Assembly (NCBI RefSeq): GCF_003063435.1
Contig: NZ_NESL01000001.1
Span: 62,001-126,000 of the forward strand
Direction: 5' to 3'
From: Limnohabitans sp. 2KL-1
Lineage (GTDB): Bacteria; Pseudomonadota; Gammaproteobacteria; Burkholderiales; Burkholderiaceae_C
DNA length: 64,000 bases
Position 1 is the first letter of the stretch, and each line of letters opens with the position of its first letter. The position numbers were made by a program, and so were the translations under genes. This document shows, in pieces, positions 54,922-62,608 of this stretch. The notes beneath the pieces were generated by a model. It had not been told where the DNA came from. It worked only from the letters and a program-made list of their open reading frames with translations, and searched no databases.

Positions 54922-55389
54922 ATGGTTCTGGACAACGTGGATTTGAAGATACTGGACGAACTGCAGCGCGACGGCTCGCTGTCCAATGTGGCGCTGGCCA
55001 AACGCATTGGCTTGTCGCCCTCGCCGTGCCTGGCACGCGTCAAGGCGCTGGAGTCAGGCGGCGTGATCCAGCGCTATGTGGCGCTGGCCAGTGCAGCGGC
55101 ACTGGGGCTGGGCCTGACGGTGTTCATCTCCATCAGCCTCAAGACCCAAAGCAAGGAAACCCTGGCCGACTTTGAAGCGCACATTGCCCGGCACGATGAG
55201 GTGATGGAGTGCTATTTGATGACCGGCGACAGCGACTACCTGCTGCGCGTGGCAGTGCGCGACATGGCGGCGCTGGAGCGCTTCATTCTGGAGCAGCTGT
55301 CACCGATTCCGGGTGTGGAAAAAATCCGCTCCAGTTTTGCGCTCAAGCAGGTTCGCTACAAAACGGCGTTGCCGCTGGGTTTGGGGTGA
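54922..55389 (+). CDS. Lrp/AsnC family transcriptional regulator
   Basis: The 155-residue protein is best started at 54922 (MVLDNVDLKILDELQRDGSL), with AAAGGA eight bases upstream; in-frame ATGs at 54895 and 54904 are alternatives. The N-terminal helix-turn-helix has 'NVALAKRIGLSPSPCLARVK', and the C-terminal RAM domain has 'DEVMECYLMTGDSDYLLRVA' and 'SIPGVEKI'-like 'IPGVEKIRSSFALKQVRYKT'. Such proteins sense amino acids. It is divergent from the E1 gene and probably controls it. The frame is also open far upstream, antisense to E1, which is not coding. Confidence 0.93.
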   Translation: MVLDNVDLKILDELQRDGSLSNVALAKRIGLSPSPCLARVKALESGGVIQRYVALASAAALGLGLTVFISISLKTQSKETLADFEAHIARHDEVMECYLMTGDSDYLLRVAVRDMAALERFILEQLSPIPGVEKIRSSFALKQVRYKTALPLGLG

Positions 55390-55531
55390 AATGTGCGCCA
55401 ATTTTTGCGGCTATTTTTGCGACTTTGAAAATTCACCCAAGTCTTTGTTGCATATGGATTTTTCAGGAGTTTCCTCGATCTTTTTGCGACTTTGAATGCG
55501 AGTTTAAATGCGACTTGAAATGCGCTTTTAT

Positions 55532-56161
55532 TCAACCCTGCGCCCGCTGCTTCAAATACGGCCCCACCATGTGGCGGCTGGTGCGTTGCAAGCCCATCAG
55601 CAAAGCGTGGTCGGCCTGGGTGCAGCCGTAGCGGGTTTTCAGGTCGTGCTGCATCTGCGCCAGCAAATGTGCGGCCATCTCGGCATCGGCCAGCGCCCGG
55701 TGGGCGCGGCCTGACGACGGCAAATGGTGCAGCGCCGCCAGCGTGCCCAGCTTGTGGTTGGGCGCTTGCGGGTACAGGCGGCGCGACAGGAGCACCGTGC
55801 AGGCAAAAGGGTGAGACGCATCTTCTCCGCAACGGGCCAGCTCTGCCTGCCAGAACTTTTTGTCAAACGCCGCGTTGTGCGCCACCATGGGCCGCCCGCC
55901 CACAAAGCGGGCCGCCTCGCGCATCACCTGCTCGGCCGGGACAGCGGCCTGCACCATCTCGTTGGTGATGCCCGTCAGTTGGGTGATGAAACTGTTGACC
56001 CGCACCCCGGCATTCATCAAGTTTTGGTAGCGGTCCACCACCTGCCCGCCTTCAAGCATGACGATGGCCACCTCGGTGGCGCGGTCGCCCATATTGGGAG
56101 AAATGCCGGTGGTTTCAAAGTCGATGATGGCGATGGCGCTCACGGTGTGGTCCGGTGTCAA
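55532..56161 (-). CDS. 3'-5' exonuclease (DnaQ-like, DEDDh)
   Basis: The 209-residue single-domain protein has the exonuclease motifs ExoI 'IIDFETTGISP' (Asp14, Glu16), ExoII 'MVAHNAAFDKKFW' and ExoIII 'AHRALADAEMAAHLL' with the catalytic His. It is shorter than DnaQ and resembles stand-alone DnaQ-like enzymes of the polymerase III epsilon family. It should degrade single-stranded DNA or RNA from the 3' end with two metal ions. The exact role (proofreading, repair or RNA turnover) is open. Monocistronic. Confidence 0.9.
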   Translation of the reverse strand: MTPDHTVSAIAIIDFETTGISPNMGDRATEVAIVMLEGGQVVDRYQNLMNAGVRVNSFITQLTGITNEMVQAAVPAEQVMREAARFVGGRPMVAHNAAFDKKFWQAELARCGEDASHPFACTVLLSRRLYPQAPNHKLGTLAALHHLPSSGRAHRALADAEMAAHLLAQMQHDLKTRYGCTQADHALLMGLQRTSRHMVGPYLKQRAQG

Positions 56162-56354
56162 AGAGGACTGCCATTATCCCCAGTGTGGTGCAGCCTTTTT
56201 GACTGGGCAGCACCTGTGGGTCAGACGGTACCGGCCGACCTACAAAAGACCAAGTCACCAGCCCATGGCTTGTGTCGTGTTCGGCCACACACGCTGCGCA
56301 GGGGCCGCCCATAATCAGGAGATTCTTTTTAACCCTCTGCCATATCAAGCCCCC

Positions 56355-57443
56355 ATGACCGACACCCTTGCCCAACTCTTCCAACCCACCCGCATCGGCG
56401 ACATCGAGATGGCCAACCGCGTGGTCATGGCTCCGCTGACCCGTTGCCGCGCTGACGAAGCCGCAGGCGACATTCCCGGCAGCGCCATGAACATCGCGTA
56501 CTACCGCCAACGCAGCAACGCGGGGCTGATCATCAGCGAAGGTACACAGGTCTCACCCGGCGGCAAAGGCTATATGGCCACACCCGGCATTTACTCTGAC
56601 GCGCAAGTCGAAGGCTGGAAGCCCATCACCCAGGCCGTGCACGAAGCGGGCGGCAAAATCGTGGCGCAAATCTGGCATGTGGGCCGCATCACCCACCCCG
56701 ACCTGACCGGTGGCCGGGACCCCGTAGCCCCCTCGGCCGTGGCCCCCAAAATCTTGGCCTATGGCCGCAACGGCAAAGTGCCTGCCCCCGTACCCCAAGC
56801 TTTGACCGAGGATGAAATCCAAGAAGTGGTCAACCAATACCGCCAAGGCGCGGCCAACGCGATCCGGGCAGGTTTTGACGGTGTGGAAATCCATGGCGCC
56901 AACGGCTATCTGATTGACCAGTTCTTGCGCGAGAGCACCAACTTGCGCACCGACGCATATGGCGGCTCGCCCCAAAACCGCATCCGCTTTGCGCTGGAAG
57001 TGGTGGACGCCGTGGCCGCCGAAATCGGCGCAGGCCGCACCGGCATTCGCCTGTCGCCCGTCTCGCCCGCCAACGACTCGGCCGAAAGCCAGCCCCAGGC
57101 GGTGTTTGGCCCTCTGGTGGAAGCGCTCAACCAGCGCGGCATTGCGTTCATCCACTTTGTCGAAGGCTCCACAGGTGGCCCACGCGACCTGGCCGGCTTT
57201 GACTTTGCCTGGGCACGTCAAGCCTTCAAAGGCGCCTACATCGCCAACAACGGCTACACCCGCGACATGGCCATCGACGCCATCGCATCCGGCCGCGCCG
57301 ACGCCGTGGCTTTTGGCCGTGCGTACATCTCCAACCCCGACCTGGTGCAGCGCCTGAAAGCCAACGCCCCGCTGGCCAAAGCCAACTCCAGCACCTTTTA
57401 TGCGCCGGGGCCTGAGGGCTACATTGACTACCCGGCGATGTAA
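56355..57443 (+). CDS. Alkene reductase, old yellow enzyme family (NemA-like)
   Basis: Start 56355 (MTDTLAQLFQPTRIGDIEMA) gives 362 residues. The FMN-barrel shows 'NRVVMAPLTRCRADEAAGDI', 'AQIWHVGRITHPDLTGG', 'GFDGVEIHGANGYLIDQFL' with His/Asn substrate ligands, and 'RIRFALEVVDAV'. OYE enzymes reduce activated C=C bonds of enals, enones, maleimides or nitro compounds with NADPH. It often acts in electrophile detoxification. No NemR-type repressor is adjacent. The earlier open frame to 56058 is not used. Confidence 0.94.
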   Translation: MTDTLAQLFQPTRIGDIEMANRVVMAPLTRCRADEAAGDIPGSAMNIAYYRQRSNAGLIISEGTQVSPGGKGYMATPGIYSDAQVEGWKPITQAVHEAGGKIVAQIWHVGRITHPDLTGGRDPVAPSAVAPKILAYGRNGKVPAPVPQALTEDEIQEVVNQYRQGAANAIRAGFDGVEIHGANGYLIDQFLRESTNLRTDAYGGSPQNRIRFALEVVDAVAAEIGAGRTGIRLSPVSPANDSAESQPQAVFGPLVEALNQRGIAFIHFVEGSTGGPRDLAGFDFAWARQAFKGAYIANNGYTRDMAIDAIASGRADAVAFGRAYISNPDLVQRLKANAPLAKANSSTFYAPGPEGYIDYPAM

Positions 57444-57564
57444 GGTCGTGCGTCTTTAAGAGTTGGGATCGGGGTCTTCGACCGCCGAGATGCACACGAA
57501 TAGCCCCTTAACCCCGAACATCCATCGTCTGATGTTTGAATTTCGGGGTTATTCTTTCCAACCG

Positions 57565-58245
57565 ATGCAACACCGACACCCCGGCCCCCTCCTCTTCTGC
57601 GGCGACCCGCACGGCCAATGGCAGCACATCATCGATGCCGCCTTGCAAACCCACGCCCGTGCCGTCATCCTGCTCGGCGACCTGGAGCCTGCACGGCCGC
57701 TGCACATCGAGCTGCAAGCGATTTGGGAGCGCGTCTGGTTCATCCACGGCAACCACGACACCGACCACGCAGACAACTTTGGCAACGTCTGGCACCCCGA
57801 GGTGAGCGAGCGGCAGCTGCACGGCCGCGTCGTCACGCTGCCCTGCGGCACGCGCATCGCCGGGCTGGGCGGCGTGTTTCGCGGTGCGGTGTGGTACCCC
57901 AAAGACCAGCAAGCGCCCAAGTTTCGCAACCGCGAAGCGCACGCCCGCGTCACCCCGCGCCAAGACCGCTGGCAAGGCGGCGTGCACCTCAAGCACTGGT
58001 CCAGCATCTACCCCGACGAGCTGGAACAACTGGCCACGCTGCAAGCCGACATCCTCATCACCCACGAAGCGCCCGGCTACCACGACCACGGATTCAAAGA
58101 GCTGGACACACTGGCCCGCCGCATGGGCGTGCGCATGACGGTGCATGGCCACCAACACGACAACATTGACAGCAGCGCCCAATGGGACGCGCAAGGTTTT
58201 CAGAGCTTTGGGGTGGGGCTGCGGGGCGTGATGGCGTGGCCTTGA
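57565..58245 (+). CDS. Metallophosphoesterase family protein
   Basis: The calcineurin-like motifs are complete: 'GDPHG', 'LLGDLE', 'IHGNHDTDH', 'ITHEAPGYHDHG' and 'VHGHQHDN', binding two metals. I use ATG 57565, giving 226 residues; ATG 57532 is an equally possible start, as neither has a good ribosome binding site. The substrate could be a nucleotide, phosphoprotein or phosphodiester. It lies 120 bases after the ene-reductase and is convergent with the Fic gene, with six bases between stops. Confidence 0.88.
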   Translation: MQHRHPGPLLFCGDPHGQWQHIIDAALQTHARAVILLGDLEPARPLHIELQAIWERVWFIHGNHDTDHADNFGNVWHPEVSERQLHGRVVTLPCGTRIAGLGGVFRGAVWYPKDQQAPKFRNREAHARVTPRQDRWQGGVHLKHWSSIYPDELEQLATLQADILITHEAPGYHDHGFKELDTLARRMGVRMTVHGHQHDNIDSSAQWDAQGFQSFGVGLRGVMAWP

Positions 58246-58251
58246 GCGCGA

Positions 58252-59688
58252 TCAGGCTTGCTCGCCTGCAGCTAAACGAGCTTGCCAAGCCGCATATTCG
58301 GATCGGCGCAAGCGGTATCGCGCAATGCTGCCCTCGTGCAGCTGACGCAGTGCGTCCGTCAACATCAGCATGAACGCGGCTTGATCGGCCCCACTGACGA
58401 TGCCTGAGGCCACTTTGGCCATCACCTCGGGCGTGGGTTGCAGCAGTCCTTTCACCACGGCTTGCACCGCCTGGATGAGCGACTCCCGGTACTTGATCTT
58501 CAAAGGATCGGGCTCCACCATGGTTTGCGTGATGGCCAAGTACCGCTGGCAAGAGCGCTCGTAAGCCCAAACGAACACATCGCGCAACAAATCAACCTCG
58601 TTGAGCTCGTAAACGCCCAAAGTGCCCTCGACGTAAGCCCGCTCCGGAACATCAACGAATGACAAGGGGCAAAGGTTGTTTTTGAACAATGAAATGTTGG
58701 CCCCAATGCGCGAGACGCGTTTGTTGACATCCTCAAACGGCTGCAAATAAGGCAACTGCACCATCAGAAAAAAAGCCTGTTCAAACGGATCGGGAATTGC
58801 CGCTGCCTTGTTCAACAATTGCTCAAAGCCATCCTCGATGACTTGTGGCAAAGCTGCGGGGTGAAACACGGTGCCGGAAATCTCGACCGACCGCCGCCGA
58901 AGCCGACCACTGGCCTGCGGGTCCCGCATCAAATCCTGTGACAACACCGCATGGAGGTTTTTGAACGTGAACGCATCAAAGCCCACCTCATCGGCGTTCT
59001 CGATCAGCATCTCGATGGCCGCTTTGTGGTTCAAAATCATCTGCGTTTCAATGGCGTCCTTGCCCGTCGCGATTTGTCCCAGCTCAATCAAATTTTGAGT
59101 GTCCAAGCGGCTGTAGGTGTTGCCCTCCAGCTTGGACGATGCCCACGACAAATCCACGAGCAATCGGCTCAGAATGTCCCGGGCATAAGTGCCCGCTGGC
59201 CGTTCGTTGGCTGCGGTGCGGCCCATCTCGTGCAACTGGCTGCGCCATGACGCCGACAAGTAAAAAGTATGGCCCGGCTGGTAAGCCTCTAAAAACTCAC
59301 GCCGATAGCCCACAGGGCGGCGGTGCATCAGCGGCAGCCGCACCTGATCGCGAATGCGAGCCCCCTCGGGGGAAACGTGGACATACAGCTCCGACTCAGC
59401 CGTCCCCACCCAAGCCGCAGGGGCAAGACCTGCCGATTCACCCGCCTGCGCCAATGCAGGCTTGTAAAGCCATGCCGTGCTCTCTCCCTGAGCTGTCAGA
59501 CGTTTCGATTGAATGAGCTTTTGCAACCGCCGCTGCAAAGTACGGCGGTTGAGCTTCTGCCCTTGCAAACGCTCAATTTCCTTTTCGATCTCAGCGATCT
59601 GCAACCCGCCGGGCTGCGCCGCGACGATGGACGTGATCAGCTGAAGTTCTTCGGTCGGCAGGGTGCGTGACATCTTGGGCTCCTCCAT
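58252..59688 (-). CDS. Fic domain protein with N-terminal winged helix and altered catalytic motif
   Basis: The 478-residue protein starts MEEPKMSRTLPTEEL; ATG 59673 is an alternative. Residues about 10-65 look like a winged helix ('LNRRTLQRRLQKLIQSKRLT'). An inhibitory-helix-like SSKLEGN lies at 184-190 with Glu188. The Fic core motif, normally HxFx(D/E)GN(G/K)R, reads QPFEDVNKRVSR from residue 316, so the catalytic His is Gln. AMP transfer by the standard mechanism is therefore unlikely. The protein may act as a regulator through its DNA-binding part; six copies of a short motif lie just upstream of its start. Confidence 0.88.
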   Translation of the reverse strand: MEEPKMSRTLPTEELQLITSIVAAQPGGLQIAEIEKEIERLQGQKLNRRTLQRRLQKLIQSKRLTAQGESTAWLYKPALAQAGESAGLAPAAWVGTAESELYVHVSPEGARIRDQVRLPLMHRRPVGYRREFLEAYQPGHTFYLSASWRSQLHEMGRTAANERPAGTYARDILSRLLVDLSWASSKLEGNTYSRLDTQNLIELGQIATGKDAIETQMILNHKAAIEMLIENADEVGFDAFTFKNLHAVLSQDLMRDPQASGRLRRRSVEISGTVFHPAALPQVIEDGFEQLLNKAAAIPDPFEQAFFLMVQLPYLQPFEDVNKRVSRIGANISLFKNNLCPLSFVDVPERAYVEGTLGVYELNEVDLLRDVFVWAYERSCQRYLAITQTMVEPDPLKIKYRESLIQAVQAVVKGLLQPTPEVMAKVASGIVSGADQAAFMLMLTDALRQLHEGSIARYRLRRSEYAAWQARLAAGEQA

Positions 59689-59704
59689 GGCTGAGCACTC
59701 TTTG

Positions 59705-59811
59705 TGTCGTGCAAATGGTGTTGCGCGACAATATTAACCCTGATTTTGTCGCGCAACGTGTCGCGCGTCAAACCAATTCTGTCGCGCAATGGGTGAAATG
59801 ATGTCGCACAA
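59705..59811. promoter_or_regulatory. Six-copy TGTCGCGCAA operator array upstream of the Fic gene
   Basis: Copies of the 10-mer TGTCGCGCAA or a one- to two-base variant lie at 59705-59714, 59721-59730 (inverted), 59747-59756, 59759-59768, 59780-59789 and 59802-59811. Copies two and three extend to a perfect dyad, GTTGCGCGACAA (59720-59731) and TTGTCGCGCAAC (59746-59757). The array fills the upstream gap of the Fic gene. It probably binds the Fic protein's winged helix or another regulator. Confidence 0.75.
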
Positions 59812-59974
59812 ATTCAATCGGATTGTTTTGACGGGTGCTTTGGCATCGCTAACCTGCTTTCATCTGCACTCGTCCTTGGCAGCTTCAAAATATGAACCAA
59901 TAAACACTACAATCCCCACCGCGCCGGATTTATTCCAGACCACTTGCCTGGGCGCACAACAAATACATGGCTAA
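59801..59974 (+). CDS. Possible small secreted peptide
   Basis: The frame 59789-59974 contains ATGs at 59789, 59798 and 59801. From the last, a 57-residue product has a credible signal peptide (MSHKFNRIVLTGALASLTCF, then HLHSSLAAS) and a short mature tail without known motifs. It is divergent from the Fic gene and its start overlaps the last operator copy, so it could be co-regulated. No ribosome binding site is clear, and it may be non-coding. The following 68 bases to the next gene hold nothing else I can see. Confidence 0.35.
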   Translation: MSHKFNRIVLTGALASLTCFHLHSSLAASKYEPINTTIPTAPDLFQTTCLGAQQIHG

Positions 59975-60042
59975 AGCGTCACGCAGCGCCCTGATCCCGC
60001 ACGCCGCCGACGTTCCAATCGTCTGCGGGAGAAGGAAAAACC

Positions 60043-60312
60043 ATGGCCTACGCCACCATTGCGCTGCAAAACCAAACCATCCAAATCCAGACCGTGCCAG
60101 GCTCGGGGCTGATCCAAGTGTTCCTGCCAGAATCCGCCCCCTGCTTTTACAACCCGGCCTCGGGTTTGTTCAGTGCAGCCCCTTCAATTGAGGGCGGCAC
60201 ACCCGACCTGGTCAGCCAACACCTGCCCGAGCTGAAACAAAAGCTCAACGAGTTTGATGCCGCCCGACGCGCAGCCATCGCTGAGGCCAATCGGCTTTCT
60301 GCGGGCGCTTGA
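60043..60312 (+). CDS. Hypothetical protein, 89 residues
   Basis: A strong GGAGAAGGA site precedes the ATG at 60043. The N-terminal half is beta-like ('TIALQNQTIQIQTVPGSGLI', 'QVFLPESAPCFYNPASGLF') and the C-terminal half is helical and charged ('LPELKQKLNEFDAARRAAIA'). No signal peptide or known motif is found. The family is not recognised. It may be cotranscribed with the next gene, 111 bases further on. Confidence 0.65.
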   Translation: MAYATIALQNQTIQIQTVPGSGLIQVFLPESAPCFYNPASGLFSAAPSIEGGTPDLVSQHLPELKQKLNEFDAARRAAIAEANRLSAGA

Positions 60313-60423
60313 TGTTGCGCGAACGGCACATTCACAGCAGGCCAACCATGCCCCTTTGAATGATCATTGACCACCCGCTTCGGCCAGGCAACTGGCCGAA
60401 GTGCATTCACCTAAAAGACAACC

Positions 60424-61104
60424 ATGTTTATCCACTGTCCCATTTGCAAAAGCGTTGCAACGGTCCCGATTGCGTACGGCAAGCCTAGCCATGAAACGAT
60501 CGAAGCGCACAAGTACGGGTTAATTCATGTGGCGGGATGCGTCATCGACGACGAACGCATCAACCGCTACTGCAAGGCATGCGGCTGTGACTTCATCTCT
60601 TATGAAGATGATCTTTTTGGCACACACCAAAACCAAGGCATCCCCATTGATCAAATGAACCGCATGCTCGACGATTTGGAGTCTGACCTACACAACGCCC
60701 GCCAAAAAATTGAGCGTGAATACATGCGTCTTGGCCGCGAAACATACGAAACGGGCAACTTTGAAATCATCCAGATCATGTGCACCTGCCACGATGCGTG
60801 GGCAAACTTTCTGGACCGTTTGCAAGAAAGAGGTGACCCAACGATTGTGCTCGGCCCTAAAAATGTCATGGCCCGGTACAGCAACAAAACCGCCCGCATT
60901 TATTTGATCAAACAAAACATGGAGTTTTATATGTTACTGGCTGATTTGGCCAAGGCCAGCCATTGGTTGGGGCGCACCAGCCGTGGCGACAACAAAGACA
61001 TTGATGACTTGAAAAATGCCTCGATCGCCCTTCAAAATACTCGACAAGACGTTGCGGAGTACTGGAGCAGAGTCCGCCGAGTTGCAACGGGATATATGGA
61101 ATAA
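60424..61104 (+). CDS. Hypothetical protein with N-terminal Cys clusters
   Basis: This 226-residue protein opens with Cys5-x2-Cys8 and later Cys39, Cys50, Cys53 and Cys55 ('RYCKACGCDF'), so a zinc ribbon at residues 5-55 is likely. The rest is helical with a coiled-coil-like stretch near 77-110 ('MLDDLESDLHNARQKIEREY'). No enzyme motif is recognised. Codon use is less GC-rich than in the core genes, which suggests transfer. Neighbouring genes are Fic, DUF3293 and AbiE, consistent with an accessory region. Confidence 0.7.
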   Translation: MFIHCPICKSVATVPIAYGKPSHETIEAHKYGLIHVAGCVIDDERINRYCKACGCDFISYEDDLFGTHQNQGIPIDQMNRMLDDLESDLHNARQKIEREYMRLGRETYETGNFEIIQIMCTCHDAWANFLDRLQERGDPTIVLGPKNVMARYSNKTARIYLIKQNMEFYMLLADLAKASHWLGRTSRGDNKDIDDLKNASIALQNTRQDVAEYWSRVRRVATGYME

Positions 61105-61138
61105 CCTACCTGAACCTCGCCAGTTAACCATTGACAAA

Positions 61139-61561
61139 ATGACCAACGCCTTGCCCTCCGACCTCATAGAAGCCTTCACCGAAACCCACTACATCGTCCA
61201 CCATGAACCGCCGTTCACGATGAACATCGGCGTGTTTTGCCCCGACCTTGAAAAGCTGATGGCCGAGCGCAAGGCCTTGTGCGCCGCTTTCATCACCGCA
61301 TGGAACCCGTTTGCCCAACAACTGAGCGACACAGAGAACAAAGCGCGACAGCACACGATGAAAGCCAGCCTGTCACAACGTGGCCTGGCTTTCATCGATG
61401 GCATCGGGCAACACCCCGGCAATGGCTGGCCCGGTGAACCCAGCGTGCTGATCCTGGACATGGGCCGCGAAGCCGCCAAAACGCTGGCGGGTCAATATGA
61501 GCAATGGGCCTTTGTCTGGGCCGATCAAACAGCCGTGCCGACGTTGATGCAGCCCGATTGA
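61139..61561 (+). CDS. DUF3293 family protein
   Basis: From ATG 61139 the 140-residue protein has the DUF3293 features: 'FTETHYIVHHEPPFTMNIG', 'CAAFITAWNPFAQQLSDTEN' and 'WAFVWADQTAVPTLMQ'. The family is small and of unknown function, found scattered in proteobacteria. The frame is open from 61016 but that part overlaps the preceding gene. It lies 34 bases after it, so the two may be cotranscribed. Confidence 0.78.
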   Translation: MTNALPSDLIEAFTETHYIVHHEPPFTMNIGVFCPDLEKLMAERKALCAAFITAWNPFAQQLSDTENKARQHTMKASLSQRGLAFIDGIGQHPGNGWPGEPSVLILDMGREAAKTLAGQYEQWAFVWADQTAVPTLMQPD

Positions 61562-61775
61562 AGTGGCCGTTTATTGATCCGGCCCTTTGAAGTCTGAAGT
61601 GAAAGGCTGGTCCAGGGCACAGCGATCAGCCCTGTTATCCCTGTGGAAGTCCCGCCCTCGGGGCGGTGGGGAGTGGTCTGCGATATGCCATCTCGGCGAG
61701 GGCACCGCTCCTACAAAAAAAGCATTCATTCAATCATCATCGGGCCTGCATTTTTCAAGAGCACCGTTTAAATAA
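61562..61775. other. Intergenic spacer before the AbiE-type pair
   Basis: No gene is convincing here; a 62-codon frame at 61587 has no protein-like character. The base composition shifts to AT-rich from about 61730 toward the promoter at 61776. Confidence 0.4.
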
Positions 61776-61804
61776 TTGACATTGGTTGAAAAACGTCAAT
61801 AATT
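61776..61804 (+). promoter_or_regulatory. Near-consensus sigma-70 promoter of the AbiE-type pair, apparently leaderless
   Basis: TTGACA (61776-61781) and ATAATT (61799-61804) are separated by 17 bases. The expected transcript start, six to eight bases downstream, coincides with the ATG at 61811, and no ribosome binding site is present. ATTGAC (61775-61780) and GTCAAT (61795-61800) form a dyad that overlaps both promoter boxes, a good place for autorepression by the antitoxin. Confidence 0.7.
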
Positions 61805-61810
61805 TCTAAC

Positions 61811-62608
61811 ATGCAAACATCTGAAAAAATCAGGCAAGCCATCGCCGACAAGCCCCCAGGGGCCGTCTTCTCCAGTGTTGACTTTTTGTCGCTGGGGAGT
61901 CGCGCAGCCGTTGACCAGGCGCTCTTTCGCATGATGAAGGCAGGGCTCATCGAGCGGGTCGCCAGAGGGCTGTATGTGACGGCGGGCCAGCGTGTGGACA
62001 CACAATCCATTGCCCATGCAATGGCACAAAAAACGGGGGAGAAAGTAGGGCTTGCGCCAGCCGCAGGAGCAGAAGATCTGCTGGTGGTGCCCACTTCGGG
62101 TCTGACACGCACCGTCAAGGCCGCTGGGCACACCGTGCAATTTCGCCGCATGAGTCAAAGGAAAATCCAGCTTGCGGCCAGCCCCAAGGGCAGGATCTTG
62201 CTAGAGCTGTGGACCCGGGGAATGCAAAACCTCACAACGCTGGACATCCAGCGTGCCACGGGTGACTGGGCAGAAGGGGAAATGGACAACTACGCAGCGC
62301 TGATCCCCGCGTGGCTGCGCACCGTCATTCACCAAGCCAACGCGACACGCAAGTCCGTCAAGATCGGTTTATCGGGCGCTTATGACTGGTCAAACCCCAA
62401 CATCAAGGACGATGTGTTGATCGGCCATGTGCTCGAAAAACACAAGTTCGAGGATGTGGCTCGGTTGTGCTTTTACTACGGCGTCCCCAAGGTCAAGCGC
62501 GTTTTCAAGCGGCATGCATTTGAGCCCATGACCAGCGCCAGCGTGAGCAGGATGCTGAGCAACATCAGCAAAGGCTTGCGAGCAGCAAAGGAGCCATCGA
62601 ATGCCTAA
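61811..62608 (+). CDS. AbiEi-like/DUF6088 antitoxin with winged helix
   Basis: The 265-residue protein begins with a winged helix ('SEKIRQAIADKPPGAVFSSV', 'ALFRMMKAGLIERVARGLY', with 'GLYVTAG') and continues with the DUF6088/AbiEi C-terminal domain. In type IV AbiE systems the antitoxin represses its own promoter and counters the partner without direct binding. It overlaps the toxin gene by eight bases. The start sits on the predicted transcript start, implying a leaderless message. Confidence 0.85.
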   Translation: MQTSEKIRQAIADKPPGAVFSSVDFLSLGSRAAVDQALFRMMKAGLIERVARGLYVTAGQRVDTQSIAHAMAQKTGEKVGLAPAAGAEDLLVVPTSGLTRTVKAAGHTVQFRRMSQRKIQLAASPKGRILLELWTRGMQNLTTLDIQRATGDWAEGEMDNYAALIPAWLRTVIHQANATRKSVKIGLSGAYDWSNPNIKDDVLIGHVLEKHKFEDVARLCFYYGVPKVKRVFKRHAFEPMTSASVSRMLSNISKGLRAAKEPSNA

